Of a stretch of DNA of 19,125 nucleotides, positions 1 through 8,455 are shown one piece after another (the first letter of the stretch is position 1; each line of letters opens with the position of its first letter). This DNA comes from Nitrospirota bacterium. Lineage in GTDB: Bacteria > Nitrospirota > Thermodesulfovibrionia > Thermodesulfovibrionales > JdFR-88. A program made the translations under genes and the position numbers. The notes below the pieces were generated by a model. That model saw only the letters and a program-made list of their open reading frames with translations. It had not been told where the DNA came from and did no database searches. The stretch covers positions 1 through 19,125 of the forward strand of contig JAJYJB010000050.1 in the NCBI GenBank assembly GCA_021789735.1, written 5' to 3'.

Positions 1-461
1 CCCATTTTAAATTTTTTTGTCTCCTTTTTTAAAGAAAAAATGGTCTTCCGGGAATCCTGTGGGCGGACACGGCCATTTTATTTTAACTCACCATCCCACC
101 CTCTTAATGTGTGGGGGGTGCCCCCCCGATACGAGGCTGGGAGGCGGGTGGTGTGTGCGCAGTGGCCGCCGCGAACCCCTTCGATATTGCGCGGCGACAG
201 CCGTTTGCCGTATTCATGTAAGCCGCGCCGGGACCACAGTTCGCCTCATTACGGAAGACGGCGGCCCAACGAAGCGAATGCCGCCCCCTCACACGGAACC
301 TGAAGAGCCGAAAAAATTAAAGACAAAGAGGTCCAAAAAACAAAAATCCAAAGCGATTATACACTATCCGGCGGATTTCATATTGCCACCGCGGACCCAT
401 GAAGGAAGACCGCACAAAAATGAAACTTTCCTTGACCAAAATTTTTTGTTTTTTTAGGGCG
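1..461. other. Gene-free left edge with GC-rich island
   Basis: No convincing coding gene is visible. Positions 1-90 and about 310-360 are A/T-rich homopolymer sequence, while about 110-300 is GC-rich and contains a tight inverted repeat, six G then TG then C's, at 113-126. Short open frames cross the island on both strands, but they are rich in Arg, Pro, Gly and Cys, lack ribosome sites, and resemble no family I know. On the minus strand a TATAAT lies at 356-361, and a GGAG about 15 bases before an ATG at 3-5 could start a gene leaving the window to the left. The segment could therefore be a long leader, a non-coding RNA or a repeat remnant. None of these is proven. Confidence 0.35.
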
Positions 462-1430
462 CTACAGCCTCTCATAGGGGTCCGTCCTGTTAAGCCTCCT
501 GACCAGCTCGCTGCTGTAGCGAGTGCCTATGGTGTCCCTGTTGGCCCTGACCCAGTCGGAAAGCCTGGTGGCCCCCGAGGCCTGGGAATCCGTGCAGAGC
601 AGGCCTGCCATTAGCCCCTTTATCTCATCCCATGTGATGGTGACGTCCTTGTGCAATTTCCCTATGAGCCAACCAAGGATGTAGCCCGCAAGCGGAGGAA
701 CGGATATCACGGGCCGCGGCTTCCCCAGGGCCTTTCCGATCATATCGACCAGTTCCCGGTAGGTATAAACCTCCGGGCCTACCGCATCTATTATGATGTT
801 TTTGTTTTCATGCATACCGCCCTGCTCCACGGCAAGCCTGGCGAGGTCGTCAACGTAAACCGGCCGGACGCAGTAGTCGCCCTTGCCGAAAACTGCGAAA
901 ACGGGGAAATTCCTCAAAAACCATGCCATGTTGTTTATGAGGATGTCCTCCCTGCCAAAGAGCACGGACGGCCTCAGAATGGCATGGCCCAGCCCGCTGC
1001 CGGCCAGCAGCCGCTCAAGCAGGGCTTTCCCCCTGAAATACTCAAATGGGGAGTCCTCAGAGGGGTTGGTTATGCTTATGTGGACCACCCTCTTTATGCC
1101 TGCCCTCCTGGCGCAGTCAAAGAGTATTCCGGTATTTTTTACCGCCTCCGCGTACGAAAAGGAGACGGAGCTCTTTTTCCGGTAATTGAACCTGACCCAG
1201 TAATTGTTATAAAGCACGGAGGCCCCTGACAGGGCTTCGACCAGCTTCCCAGGATGCACAAAGTCATACGGGAATGTTTTTATCCTGCCCTGGAAAGGGT
1301 TTTGCCGGTCAGGGGAATTGGTCAGGGTGCGCACCGTATGGCCGGCCTCAAGGAGCCGCCTGGCGATATACTTGCCGGAGAACCCGAACGCCCCGGTCAC
1401 AACGTGCACTTCTTTTCCCCTTTTTTCCAT
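462..1430 (-). CDS. NAD(P)-binding epimerase/NmrA-like protein
   Basis: The 322-residue protein is an atypical or extended short-chain dehydrogenase. It opens with a Rossmann fold whose nucleotide-binding glycines are seen in VTGAFGFSGKYIARRLLEAG at about residues 11-30. The middle holds SITNPSEDSPFEYFRGKALLE and LRPSVLFG, a pattern shared by NmrA-like proteins and the NDUFA9-like family of quinone-associated NAD(P)-binding proteins. The classic YxxxK catalytic pair is represented only loosely by Y-F-R-G-K, so the substrate cannot be assigned. It is the last gene of the minus block, 122 bases after the CNNM/CBS gene and just behind a hairpin terminator, so its expression may be lower than that of upstream genes. 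ATG start, with GAAGGG a few bases upstream. Fold confident, function open. Confidence 0.8.
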   Translation of the reverse strand: MEKRGKEVHVVTGAFGFSGKYIARRLLEAGHTVRTLTNSPDRQNPFQGRIKTFPYDFVHPGKLVEALSGASVLYNNYWVRFNYRKKSSVSFSYAEAVKNTGILFDCARRAGIKRVVHISITNPSEDSPFEYFRGKALLERLLAGSGLGHAILRPSVLFGREDILINNMAWFLRNFPVFAVFGKGDYCVRPVYVDDLARLAVEQGGMHENKNIIIDAVGPEVYTYRELVDMIGKALGKPRPVISVPPLAGYILGWLIGKLHKDVTITWDEIKGLMAGLLCTDSQASGATRLSDWVRANRDTIGTRYSSELVRRLNRTDPYERL

Positions 1431-1444
1431 TTACTTTTCCCTTC

Positions 1445-1472
1445 AAAAAATTTCCGGCCGTTTCCGGCGGAA
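1445..1472 (-). terminator. Intrinsic terminator before the epimerase gene
   Basis: Read on the minus strand, TTCCGCCG-GAAA-CGGCCGGAA folds into a GC-rich hairpin with a GAAA tetraloop and one bulged C, followed directly by a run of six T. It lies between the CNNM/CBS gene and the epimerase-like gene, only about 15 bases before the latter's ATG. It either ends the upstream unit or works as a partial, attenuating stop inside one operon. Confidence 0.65.
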
Positions 1473-1552
1473 CAAAAAGAAAAAAGTCCAGGGAGGTGTT
1501 TTTTTCAACCTCTTGCAGCCAAAAAAAAGGGGGGTTGGGACAGGTCCTAAAT

Positions 1553-2803
1553 TTAAAGCTTCGTTATCTTGACCCTTGAGAGCTTCCTCTCCTCCATCTC
1601 AAGGATGAGGAAGCGCAGGTTCTGGTATCTTATCTGCTCCCCCACCTTGGGGAGCCTGCCGAACAGCCCGAACACGAACCCGCCTATGGTGTGGAACTCC
1701 GCCGATTTCATGTCCGCCCCCACAAGCTCGTTCACCTCGTCCATTCCGGTCTGGCCCGACACTATGAAGGTCCTCTCGTCCACTATCTCGATCTCGCGTT
1801 CGGCCTCTATCTCCTCGAACTCGTCCTGGAGGCCGCCCACTATCTCCTCCATTATGTCCTCAAACGTGATGAGCCCGTCCGTGCCCCCGTATTCGTCTAT
1901 CACTATGGCTATCTGGAACTTCTTTTTCTGCATCTCGTCCAGCAGCTCGGAGAGCATCTTGTTTTCCGGGACAAAGTAGGGTTCCCTCATTATCTCCGTG
2001 ACAGGGGTGTTCTCGTTCACGGTGCCTTCGGCCATTTTTATAAGGATGTCCTTTATGTACAGTATGCCGGAGATGTCATCGATGCTCTCCCCGATAACGG
2101 GATACCGGGAATAGCCCTCTTCCTTCACCAGGGCCATGGCCTCCGAAATGGATGCGGTGCTCGGGATGGACACGATCTCGGTCCTTGGCACCATGACCTC
2201 GGACACCATCATGTCCCCGAACTCAAAGACCCTGTGCAGCAGCTCCTTCTCCTCCTCTTCCAGCGTGCCAGCCTCTTCGCCCACCGTTATGGCTGCCTTT
2301 ATCTCATCCACGGTGAGGTACGATGGCAGGGGCTCCTGCTTTATCCCGATCATCTTCAGGAACCGCGTGAAGAACCACACAAGCGGGCTTATGAGCTTCA
2401 TGTACAGCTGCACCGGCCTGGAGAGCGTGAGCGCGAACTCGTCCGCATGGGCCAGCGCCATCGTCTTTGGCGTCAGCTCCCCGAACACGACGGTGAGGAA
2501 CGTCATGACGATGGTGGAGATTATCACGCCCCCGCTGCCAAGCAGCTTGACGGACACCAGCGTGCCCAGGGCGGTTGCGAAGATGGTAAGCATGTTTGCG
2601 GAGACGATGACCGCGCTAAAAAGCCGGTCCGGCTGGTCGAGTATCTTTTTAAGGATAATGGCCCGCTTGTCGTTCTTCTCGACCAGGCTTCTTATCTTGT
2701 ACCTGTTTGCCGAGATGAACGAGGCCTCCACGCTGGAGAGCGCGGCCAGCGCGAAAATCGAAAAGATTATGAGAATTGCTTCGAGTATACTGGGCGGCTC
2801 CAT
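1553..2803 (-). CDS. CNNM-CBS-CorC/HlyC membrane protein
   Basis: This 416-residue protein belongs to the hemolysin C / CorC family of membrane proteins, often linked to Mg2+ or Co2+ efflux and metal tolerance. Residues about 5-150 form the CNNM (DUF21) membrane domain with hydrophobic segments near 8-26, 60-80, 90-110 and 130-150, and the family hallmark FGELTPKTMAL sits near residue 107. Two CBS domains follow at about 200-325 (VPRTEIVSIP; YSRYPVIGESIDDISGILYI; FQIAIVIDEYGGTDGLIT), and a CorC/HlyC C-terminal domain covers about 335-416. All domains are present at normal length. It starts 16 bases after isocitrate dehydrogenase, so co-transcription is likely. No clear ribosome site is seen. 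The transported ion is not deducible. Confidence 0.9.
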   Translation of the reverse strand: MEPPSILEAILIIFSIFALAALSSVEASFISANRYKIRSLVEKNDKRAIILKKILDQPDRLFSAVIVSANMLTIFATALGTLVSVKLLGSGGVIISTIVMTFLTVVFGELTPKTMALAHADEFALTLSRPVQLYMKLISPLVWFFTRFLKMIGIKQEPLPSYLTVDEIKAAITVGEEAGTLEEEEKELLHRVFEFGDMMVSEVMVPRTEIVSIPSTASISEAMALVKEEGYSRYPVIGESIDDISGILYIKDILIKMAEGTVNENTPVTEIMREPYFVPENKMLSELLDEMQKKKFQIAIVIDEYGGTDGLITFEDIMEEIVGGLQDEFEEIEAEREIEIVDERTFIVSGQTGMDEVNELVGADMKSAEFHTIGGFVFGLFGRLPKVGEQIRYQNLRFLILEMEERKLSRVKITKL

Positions 2804-2819
2804 TAAAAATGGGGAAAGG

Positions 2820-3902
2820 TCAGTTCGCCTTCATCTTGTCTATCACGGCCCTGGCGACGTCCGTGGTCGATGCGGCGGAAGGGTCGTCGGGGGATGGCTT
2901 CATGTCGTATGTGACGTGCCTGCCCTCCTCTATGACCCCGGCTACCGCCTTGCCGAGCCTTTCGGCCGCGTCCTGTTCCCCAAGATAGTTTAGCATCATG
3001 ACACCTGATAGCATCATAGCAAAGGGATTCATCTTGTTCAACCCCTTGTATTTGGGGGCGCTTCCGTGGGTCGGCTCGAAGACCGCGTATCCTTCCCCGA
3101 TGTTTGCGCCGGGGGCAAGCCCGAGCCCGCCTATGAGCCCGGCCCCGAGGTCGGAAATTATATCGCCGTAGAGGTTGGGCAGCACCAGGACGTCATAGAG
3201 CTCCGGCTTCTGCACAAGCTGCATGCACATGTTGTCTATTATCCGGTCTTCAAACGCGATGTCCGGATAGCCAGCCGCGACCTGCCTGGCCACCTCAAGG
3301 AAAAGCCCGTCCGAAAACTTCATTATGTTGGCCTTATGGACTGCGGTGACCTTTTTCCTGCCGTTCTTGCGGGCGTACTCGAAGGCAAAGCGGACTATGC
3401 GCTCCGAGCCGAAAACCGATATGGGCTTTATGCTTATCCCGGAGTCTTCCCTGATGTTTTTCCCGGAGAGCTCGCGTACCGTGTCTATCACGCGGAGGGC
3501 CTCCGGCGTGGATTTCTGGAACTCTATGCCCGCGTACAGGTCCTCGGTGTTTTCACGGACTATCACCAGGTCTATGTTGCCGTATATGGATTTGGAGCCC
3601 TTGAAGGTCTTGCAGGGCCTCAGGCAGGCGTAGAGGTCCATCGCCTGGCGAAGCTGCACGTTTATGCTCCTGAAACCTTTGCCCACGGGCGTCGTGACCG
3701 GGCCCTTTATGGCCACTTTGTTTCTCTTTATGGAATCTATGACCCTTTGCGGAAGGGGATTGCCCTCCTTCTCATAGACGTCCTCGCCTGCGTCCTGGGA
3801 ATCCCACTCGAAACCCACTCCGGTGGCCTCAAGCACCATGCGCGTGGCCTCGGACAGCTCCGGCCCTACTCCATCTCCTGGGATAAACGTTACCTTGTGC
3901 AT
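2820..3902 (-). CDS. icd: Isocitrate dehydrogenase (isocitrate/isopropylmalate family)
   Basis: The 360-residue beta-decarboxylating dehydrogenase oxidises isocitrate to 2-oxoglutarate. Visible signatures are IPGDGVGPE (7-15), FRSINVQLR (77-85) with the isocitrate-contacting serine S79, the arginines R85 and R95, [14 protein letters not shown]190 in AVHKANIMK, and metal-binding aspartates D247 and D251 in [13 protein letters not shown]. Residues near the cofactor ([15 protein letters not shown], then VTYDMKP) are mixed. K284-Y285 match NADP-type enzymes, but the residue four past the VTYD tyrosine is Pro, not Arg, so cofactor choice is uncertain and NAD use is plausible. Isopropylmalate or homoisocitrate dehydrogenase are less likely because of the RSINVQLR motif. 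It lies 51 bases after the synthase gene, pointing to a shared pathway. Confidence 0.82.
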   Translation of the reverse strand: MHKVTFIPGDGVGPELSEATRMVLEATGVGFEWDSQDAGEDVYEKEGNPLPQRVIDSIKRNKVAIKGPVTTPVGKGFRSINVQLRQAMDLYACLRPCKTFKGSKSIYGNIDLVIVRENTEDLYAGIEFQKSTPEALRVIDTVRELSGKNIREDSGISIKPISVFGSERIVRFAFEYARKNGRKKVTAVHKANIMKFSDGLFLEVARQVAAGYPDIAFEDRIIDNMCMQLVQKPELYDVLVLPNLYGDIISDLGAGLIGGLGLAPGANIGEGYAVFEPTHGSAPKYKGLNKMNPFAMMLSGVMMLNYLGEQDAAERLGKAVAGVIEEGRHVTYDMKPSPDDPSAASTTDVARAVIDKMKAN

Positions 3903-3953
3903 AATGGGGACTTTATTTTTTCCCTTTCTCCGGTTTTTCTTTTTTTATTTTTC

Positions 3954-5192
3954 TTAGAAAACGACCGTGAGGATCTTCCTGACGATGTCAGGATGGGTCG
4001 CCAGAAGGCGGAGCTCGTCATCGGTCAGGGGCTTTTGCGTATGCAGGTTCGCATACTGCACAAGCTCGAGGACCTGCCTGGCCTCGGCGTCGCTTTTGAA
4101 GCTGATCCCAAGCTTGTCATACACGTGCCTGAAGCCCTTGATCCCGCCGTAGGCCCCGGTTGTGATGACACGGCCGGTCTCGGTGATCATCGGCTCGCCG
4201 CGCCCAACGTCCTCCGGGTCGTAGAGCTCGTAGTTCCTCCTGTCCTTCAGGGCGCCGTCCGCGTGTATGCCCGATTCGTGCGCGAAGGCGTTTGCGCCTA
4301 CGCCGGGCTGGTTTATGGGTATGGGCAGTCCGAAGGCATAGGAGGCGTACCTGGCTATCTTCCAGGCCGTCTTGAGGTTTATGTGCTCGTCAAGATGTGC
4401 GCGCTCCTTGAGCGCCTGGGAGTAAGTGAGGGCAAGCACGGTGGACACCAGGTCGCAGTTGCCGCAGCGCTCGCCATAACCGTTCACAGTGGTGTTTATA
4501 TAGGCATCAACCCCTCCGTCCACGGCGCCCTGCGCCCCGGCAACGGAGACGGCCTCGGCCATGCCAAGGTCGTTGTGGCAGTGCATCTCTATGTCCATCT
4601 TGCCCGCCAGGGCAATGGCCTTTATCCTGTCATAGCTGGTGATCGGGTCGTCGAGCCCGAGGGTGTCACAGTAGCGGAACCTGTCCGCTCCGGCCTCTTT
4701 CCCCGCGTGCACGAACTCCACAAGCTTCTTGATGTCCGTCCGGGAACCGTCCTCGGCGTTTATACCGACCGTTTCGGCGCCCAGGGCCTTTGCCGCCCTG
4801 ACCGACTTCTGGAGGGAGCCCAGTATCTCGTCCCACCCCTTTTTGCCCTGGAACTTGCCCTGTATCATGATGTCCGAGGTGGACATGGACACGTTTATGT
4901 GCTTCATATCCGGGCAGTTCTTGAACGAAAGCTCCACGTCCTCCACTATCGCCCGGCACCACCCTTCAAGATGCAGCCTCTTTATGACGCCCTGTTTCGC
5001 AAGCTCAAGGTTGGCGTTTATGTAACCCACCTCGTGCTTCAGCGTGGGAAAGCCCACCTCGCTCTGGAAAAGGCCCATCTCGTCCAGATAGAGATTGAGC
5101 ATCGTCTTGGACAGTTTCGGCAGCAGGATCCTGGATGTCTGGACCCCGTCCCTGTTGGTTACATCAATGAGGTAAACCTTGTGACCCGCCAT
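3954..5192 (-). CDS. Homocitrate synthase-like / possible Re-citrate synthase
   Basis: The 412-residue DRE-TIM metallolyase condenses acetyl-CoA with a 2-oxo acid. Seen directly are the catalytic/metal motif NRDGVQ (13-18), the metal histidines H204 and H206 in MHCHNDLG, the GYGERCGNCDL loop (238-248), and FAHESGIHADG near 300. It lacks the C-terminal leucine-sensing domain of about 100-120 residues found in full isopropylmalate synthases, which fits homocitrate synthase, NifV or Re-citrate synthase. Re-citrate synthases are known to belong to this family in anaerobes. The adjacent isocitrate dehydrogenase makes the citrate role attractive, but that is inference. ATG start with AGGTGG nine bases upstream and a TATAAT promoter box further up. 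It is the first gene of the minus block. Confidence 0.75.
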   Translation of the reverse strand: MAGHKVYLIDVTNRDGVQTSRILLPKLSKTMLNLYLDEMGLFQSEVGFPTLKHEVGYINANLELAKQGVIKRLHLEGWCRAIVEDVELSFKNCPDMKHINVSMSTSDIMIQGKFQGKKGWDEILGSLQKSVRAAKALGAETVGINAEDGSRTDIKKLVEFVHAGKEAGADRFRYCDTLGLDDPITSYDRIKAIALAGKMDIEMHCHNDLGMAEAVSVAGAQGAVDGGVDAYINTTVNGYGERCGNCDLVSTVLALTYSQALKERAHLDEHINLKTAWKIARYASYAFGLPIPINQPGVGANAFAHESGIHADGALKDRRNYELYDPEDVGRGEPMITETGRVITTGAYGGIKGFRHVYDKLGISFKSDAEARQVLELVQYANLHTQKPLTDDELRLLATHPDIVRKILTVVF

Positions 5193-5227
5193 ATTTTTAA
5201 ACCACCTGAAGTTTTTTTAAAGTTTAT

Positions 5228-5258
5228 ATTATACACGGAACGGCAAGGGAGTTTCCAA
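5228..5258 (-). promoter_or_regulatory. Promoter of the synthase-icd block
   Basis: On the minus strand, TTGGAA and a perfect TATAAT are separated by 19 bases, about 35-60 bases upstream of the synthase ATG. The spacer is longer than ideal, so the -10 box is the stronger part of the call. Confidence 0.5.
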
Positions 5259-5331
5259 TATCCAAAAGTATGGCAGCGCATCAGTTGAAAAACAAAAACA
5301 CTCGTGTACAAGGCATAAGACGGACGGGGGT

Positions 5332-7404
5332 ATGCGAGCGGCTTTTTCTGATGTGCTAAAATCCGAAATGGCCTCTTTCTTTTTTGACCTTGTATTCCCC
5401 ATGAAATTAAAGCCCCTTACCTACAGCGCCCCCGAGACTTTGGGGCCCCTGCGGCCAGGGACGGTCGTTGAGGCGGAGCTTAAAAAGACGGCAAGGCGCG
5501 CCATAGTGCTCTCCTCAAGAAACGCCGCGGACATTTTTTCCTCGGGCAGTTTTCCGGCTGGCAGCATAAAGCCGGTCAGGTCCGTTGTCTCCGGCTGCCC
5601 CCCGGTCAGCCCGGCGCTCCTTGGGCTTCTTAAATGGATGGCCGGGTATTACATGGTGCCCGAAGGCTCCGTGCTCAAGGTGATGTGGGGCGGCGAGGTC
5701 TTCGGGAAAGACCCGTCGGGACGGAAAAAGGAAAAAGACCCAAAAAAGACAAAGCCGCAGGAGGAACTGCCGGACGAGGGGCAAAAAAAAACGCCGCAAA
5801 AAAGTCTCCCGGCGGCCTGCGCCCCATATCTTGCGGAAAAGTATCTCTCTGAAGGGCTTGAAAGGCTTCAGCAACCGGACGGCTACGGGGCGTTTCTCCT
5901 CCATGCCGGGGCCGAAATGGAGATGGAGTTCGCCCTTGCCGCCGCCAGGGGCGAACGCGGGGTGATAGTCACCTGTCCGGAGCGGTCCCGCCTGAGCGAA
6001 TACGAGGCGGCCTTCGGGCCCGTTTTCGGTGAAAGGCTCTGCGTTTTGCACGGAGGGCTCACCCCGGCCAGGCGCAGGCTGGCCTACGCCCGGATCCTTG
6101 AAGGGAAGGCGGACGTGGTTCTTGGCACCAGGGTGGCGCTTTTTGCACCGCTTAAAAAGGTCTCGCTCATGGTGGTGACCGGCGAGGAGAACGAAAATTA
6201 CAAAAACCAGGAAGATGTCAGATACGGAGGCCGGGAAGTGGCGGTGATGAGGGCATGGCTGGAGAAGACCCGGGTGCTCCTGTCCTCCGAGTGCCCGTCT
6301 GCGGAATCCTACATGAACACCCTCAAGGGCAAATACGCCTATATCCGTCTGAAAAAAGAGGGGCCCAGCGTCAGGGTGGTCAAAGAAAAAAACATCTCCG
6401 CCGGTCCCGCCCCTGGGCAGGCAGGCAAAAATCTGCCGGCTGGCAAAAAAGTGGCCCGGCTGCTGGACAGATCGGTGGAAGCCGCGCTTTCCCGCGCGCT
6501 CCAGGGCGGCAAAAGCGCCCTGCTCCTAGCAAGCAGGCAAGGGCACTCCGTTCCTTACTGCGAGGAGTGCGGCCATTTTGAGCGGTGCCCTTCCTGCGGC
6601 ACGGCCCTGGTCTTTCACAGGGAAGGCAAAGGCGCGCTTAACTGCCACATTTGCGGCTTCTCCCAAAGGTCAGCGCCGGAGACATGCGGCAGGTGCGGCG
6701 GCCACTCATTAAAGCCGCTGGGCGCGGGCATAGAGAGGCTTGCCGACGAGGCAAAAGAACTTTTCCCGATGGCCGCCCTGGAGATAGAGAACAACGCAGA
6801 GGCCCAGGGGGCCTCCGGGGGCATGTCCGGCGGGGCGGCCATCTTTCTTGGCACCAGGAAAAGGGTCTCAAAAAACGCCCGGGCATCCGGGGCGGGCGCG
6901 GCGGCCCTCATACACCCGGAATCGGCGTTTTTCCAGCCTGGCTTCAGGGCCAGGGAAAGGCTGTTTGCGGAAATAAACCGCCTGGCCGGAAGGATATCAC
7001 CCGGAGGGGCCCTTTACATCCAGACGAGGATGCCGGAGCTGTTCCGGGACATGAAGGACCTCGATTACGAGCATTTCATGGAAACGGAGCTTGAGGAAAG
7101 AAAGACGCTCGGATACCCGCCTTTCTCGAGGATGGCCCACATCGCCATAAAAAAGGGGGGCAAAGGGGACGCCCCCCTGCCTTCCGGCTTCCGGATACCG
7201 GAGGTATGCGTACCGGAGGAGCAGGCAGCGGCCGGGAAGGTGGAGATCCTGGGGCCCGTGCAGAAATCAGGCGAGCGGGGCGGGGAAAAATTCTATTCCT
7301 TCCTGGTAAAGGCCCCCTCGGCCCAAATGCTTAAAAAAGCGGTGGCGGCGCTGCTTGGGGCCATCAAGGCCGGAAAGGTCACGGTGGACATAGACCCTGT
7401 CTGA
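5332..7404 (+). CDS. priA: PriA-like protein with degenerate helicase motifs
   Basis: The 690-residue homologue of primosomal protein N' has the usual order: an N-terminal DNA-binding domain (about 13-110), a Lys-rich linker (130-160), a helicase core, and a C-terminal domain with the family pattern ELEERKTLGYPPFSRMAHI (about 586-604). The zinc cluster is intact: C410, C413, C419, C422, C438, C441, C452, C455. GTRVALFAP (265-273) is also kept. The ATPase is not. The P-loop position reads LLHAGAEMEME (189-199) with no GKT, the DEEH box reads GEEN (284-287), and the GTQMxxKGxDFP and QVAGRAGR motifs are replaced by GTRKRVSKNARA and INRLAGRIS. It probably acts as a structural primosome or DNA-binding factor. 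Neither candidate ATG (5332 or 5368) has a good ribosome site; 5368 fits family starts better. Confidence 0.85.
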   Translation: MRAAFSDVLKSEMASFFFDLVFPMKLKPLTYSAPETLGPLRPGTVVEAELKKTARRAIVLSSRNAADIFSSGSFPAGSIKPVRSVVSGCPPVSPALLGLLKWMAGYYMVPEGSVLKVMWGGEVFGKDPSGRKKEKDPKKTKPQEELPDEGQKKTPQKSLPAACAPYLAEKYLSEGLERLQQPDGYGAFLLHAGAEMEMEFALAAARGERGVIVTCPERSRLSEYEAAFGPVFGERLCVLHGGLTPARRRLAYARILEGKADVVLGTRVALFAPLKKVSLMVVTGEENENYKNQEDVRYGGREVAVMRAWLEKTRVLLSSECPSAESYMNTLKGKYAYIRLKKEGPSVRVVKEKNISAGPAPGQAGKNLPAGKKVARLLDRSVEAALSRALQGGKSALLLASRQGHSVPYCEECGHFERCPSCGTALVFHREGKGALNCHICGFSQRSAPETCGRCGGHSLKPLGAGIERLADEAKELFPMAALEIENNAEAQGASGGMSGGAAIFLGTRKRVSKNARASGAGAAALIHPESAFFQPGFRARERLFAEINRLAGRISPGGALYIQTRMPELFRDMKDLDYEHFMETELEERKTLGYPPFSRMAHIAIKKGGKGDAPLPSGFRIPEVCVPEEQAAAGKVEILGPVQKSGERGGEKFYSFLVKAPSAQMLKKAVAALLGAIKAGKVTVDIDPV

Positions 7405-7453
7405 AAGGGTGCGAACGGGGGGGGCCTTTTTTGACCTCAGGCTGGCCGCCCGA

Positions 7454-8413
7454 TCAGACCAGTTTTATGTTTTTCCCCCTTGCCGGGCCAAGGATGAGCC
7501 TGGCCTCAAGGACGTCCTTGCCGATGGCGGCCTTCAGGGCGTCAGCGGAGGGGAATTTCTTTTCGTCCCTGATCCTTTTCACAAAATATACCGCAAGGTT
7601 TTCGCCCAGGATGTCCCCCTTGAAATCCATTATGAATATCTCAGGGGAAAGTCTTCCGCCATTGAAGGTGGGGTTTGTGCCTATGTTCATGACCCCGTCG
7701 TATATCCCCCCCCTGAGCCTCACTTTTACGGCGTATACCCCCTCTCTGGGGATGAGCTCATGCGGGGAAAATATGTTGGCCGTGGGATAGCCGAGGAGTC
7801 TTGAGCCCCTGCCCGCGCCCTTCTCCACGACCCCCTCTATCATGTATTGCCTGCCCAGAAGCGGGGCAGCCTCATCCACTCTGCCCCTCTCAAGAAGGCC
7901 CCTTATGCGGCTGCTGCTTACGACCTGCCCCTTCATCCTGACGTTCCTGACCACGGTGAGCTTAAAACCGTATTTCTTTCCCCTTTTCCTGAGCAGCTCC
8001 GTGGTGCCCTTCTTTGCCCGCCCGAAAGCATAATTGTGCCCCACCACTATCCGGACGGGACGGAGCTTTTCAACCAGTATGCGCCTTATGAATTCGTCAG
8101 GATCGAGACCCGCGAACTCCCGGTTGAAATTCACAAGTAGCAGCCGCTCTATGCCCAAAAGCCCCATGACCCGGGCCTTCTCCTCGGGCGGGGTCATCAG
8201 GCTTGGGGCCCTTTCCGGAGAGAGGACCTTTACGGGGTGGGGGTCAAAGCTCATGGCCATGGAGCTGCCGCCTATGGCCCCGGCGGACTCTACGACCCTC
8301 TCCATTATCCTCTGGTGCCCGATATGGACACCATCAAAATTCCCTATGGTGAGGACCAGGTTGGGCCAGGTCTTCCTTATCCCCTCAAGTCCCCTTATTA
8401 TTTTTATTCCCAC
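7454..8413 (-). CDS. ribF: Bifunctional riboflavin kinase/FAD synthetase
   Basis: RibF phosphorylates riboflavin to FMN and then adenylates it to FAD. The 319-residue protein has the normal length and both domains. The N-terminal nucleotidyltransferase part shows TIGNFDGVHIGHQ (22-34), FDPHP (56-60) and SSSRIR (166-171). The C-terminal kinase part shows GVVEKGAGRGSRLLGYPTAN (194-213), NIGTNPTF (243-250) and the catalytic glutamate region PEIFIMDF near 258. The start is a GTG with no clear ribosome site. It lies 42 bases after coaE, separated by almost pure A/T sequence, and converges on the PriA gene. Confidence 0.95.
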   Translation of the reverse strand: MGIKIIRGLEGIRKTWPNLVLTIGNFDGVHIGHQRIMERVVESAGAIGGSSMAMSFDPHPVKVLSPERAPSLMTPPEEKARVMGLLGIERLLLVNFNREFAGLDPDEFIRRILVEKLRPVRIVVGHNYAFGRAKKGTTELLRKRGKKYGFKLTVVRNVRMKGQVVSSSRIRGLLERGRVDEAAPLLGRQYMIEGVVEKGAGRGSRLLGYPTANIFSPHELIPREGVYAVKVRLRGGIYDGVMNIGTNPTFNGGRLSPEIFIMDFKGDILGENLAVYFVKRIRDEKKFPSADALKAAIGKDVLEARLILGPARGKNIKLV

Positions 8414-8455
8414 TTTTTAATTTTTAAATTTAATTCAACTTAACTTTTATTTTAT

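Noticed and set aside
241..310. Group II intron domain V or tmRNA on the minus strand
   Set aside because: GTGTGAGGGGGCGGC looked similar to intron flanks, and GGGGGC to a tmRNA start, but the 34-base domain V hairpin, a tmRNA tag frame and a tRNA-like end are all absent.
17..457. A 146-codon plus-strand frame across the left-edge island
   Set aside because: No ribosome site, biased composition, and competing open frames on both strands; the island looks non-coding.
1691..2806. A 371-codon plus-strand frame opposite the CNNM/CBS gene
   Set aside because: It is a shadow of a full-length, domain-complete gene on the minus strand and resembles nothing known.
3066..5288. A 740-codon plus-strand open frame opposite the synthase and isocitrate dehydrogenase genes
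   Set aside because: It is antisense to two well-supported enzymes with conserved active sites, has no ribosome site or recognisable domain, and its composition (rich in His, Val, Leu, Tyr) is typical of the complement of GC-rich coding sequence.
7405..7453. Terminator between the convergent PriA and ribF genes
   Set aside because: There is a run of eight G and a T-run, but only a weak five-base stem can be drawn, so I do not call it.
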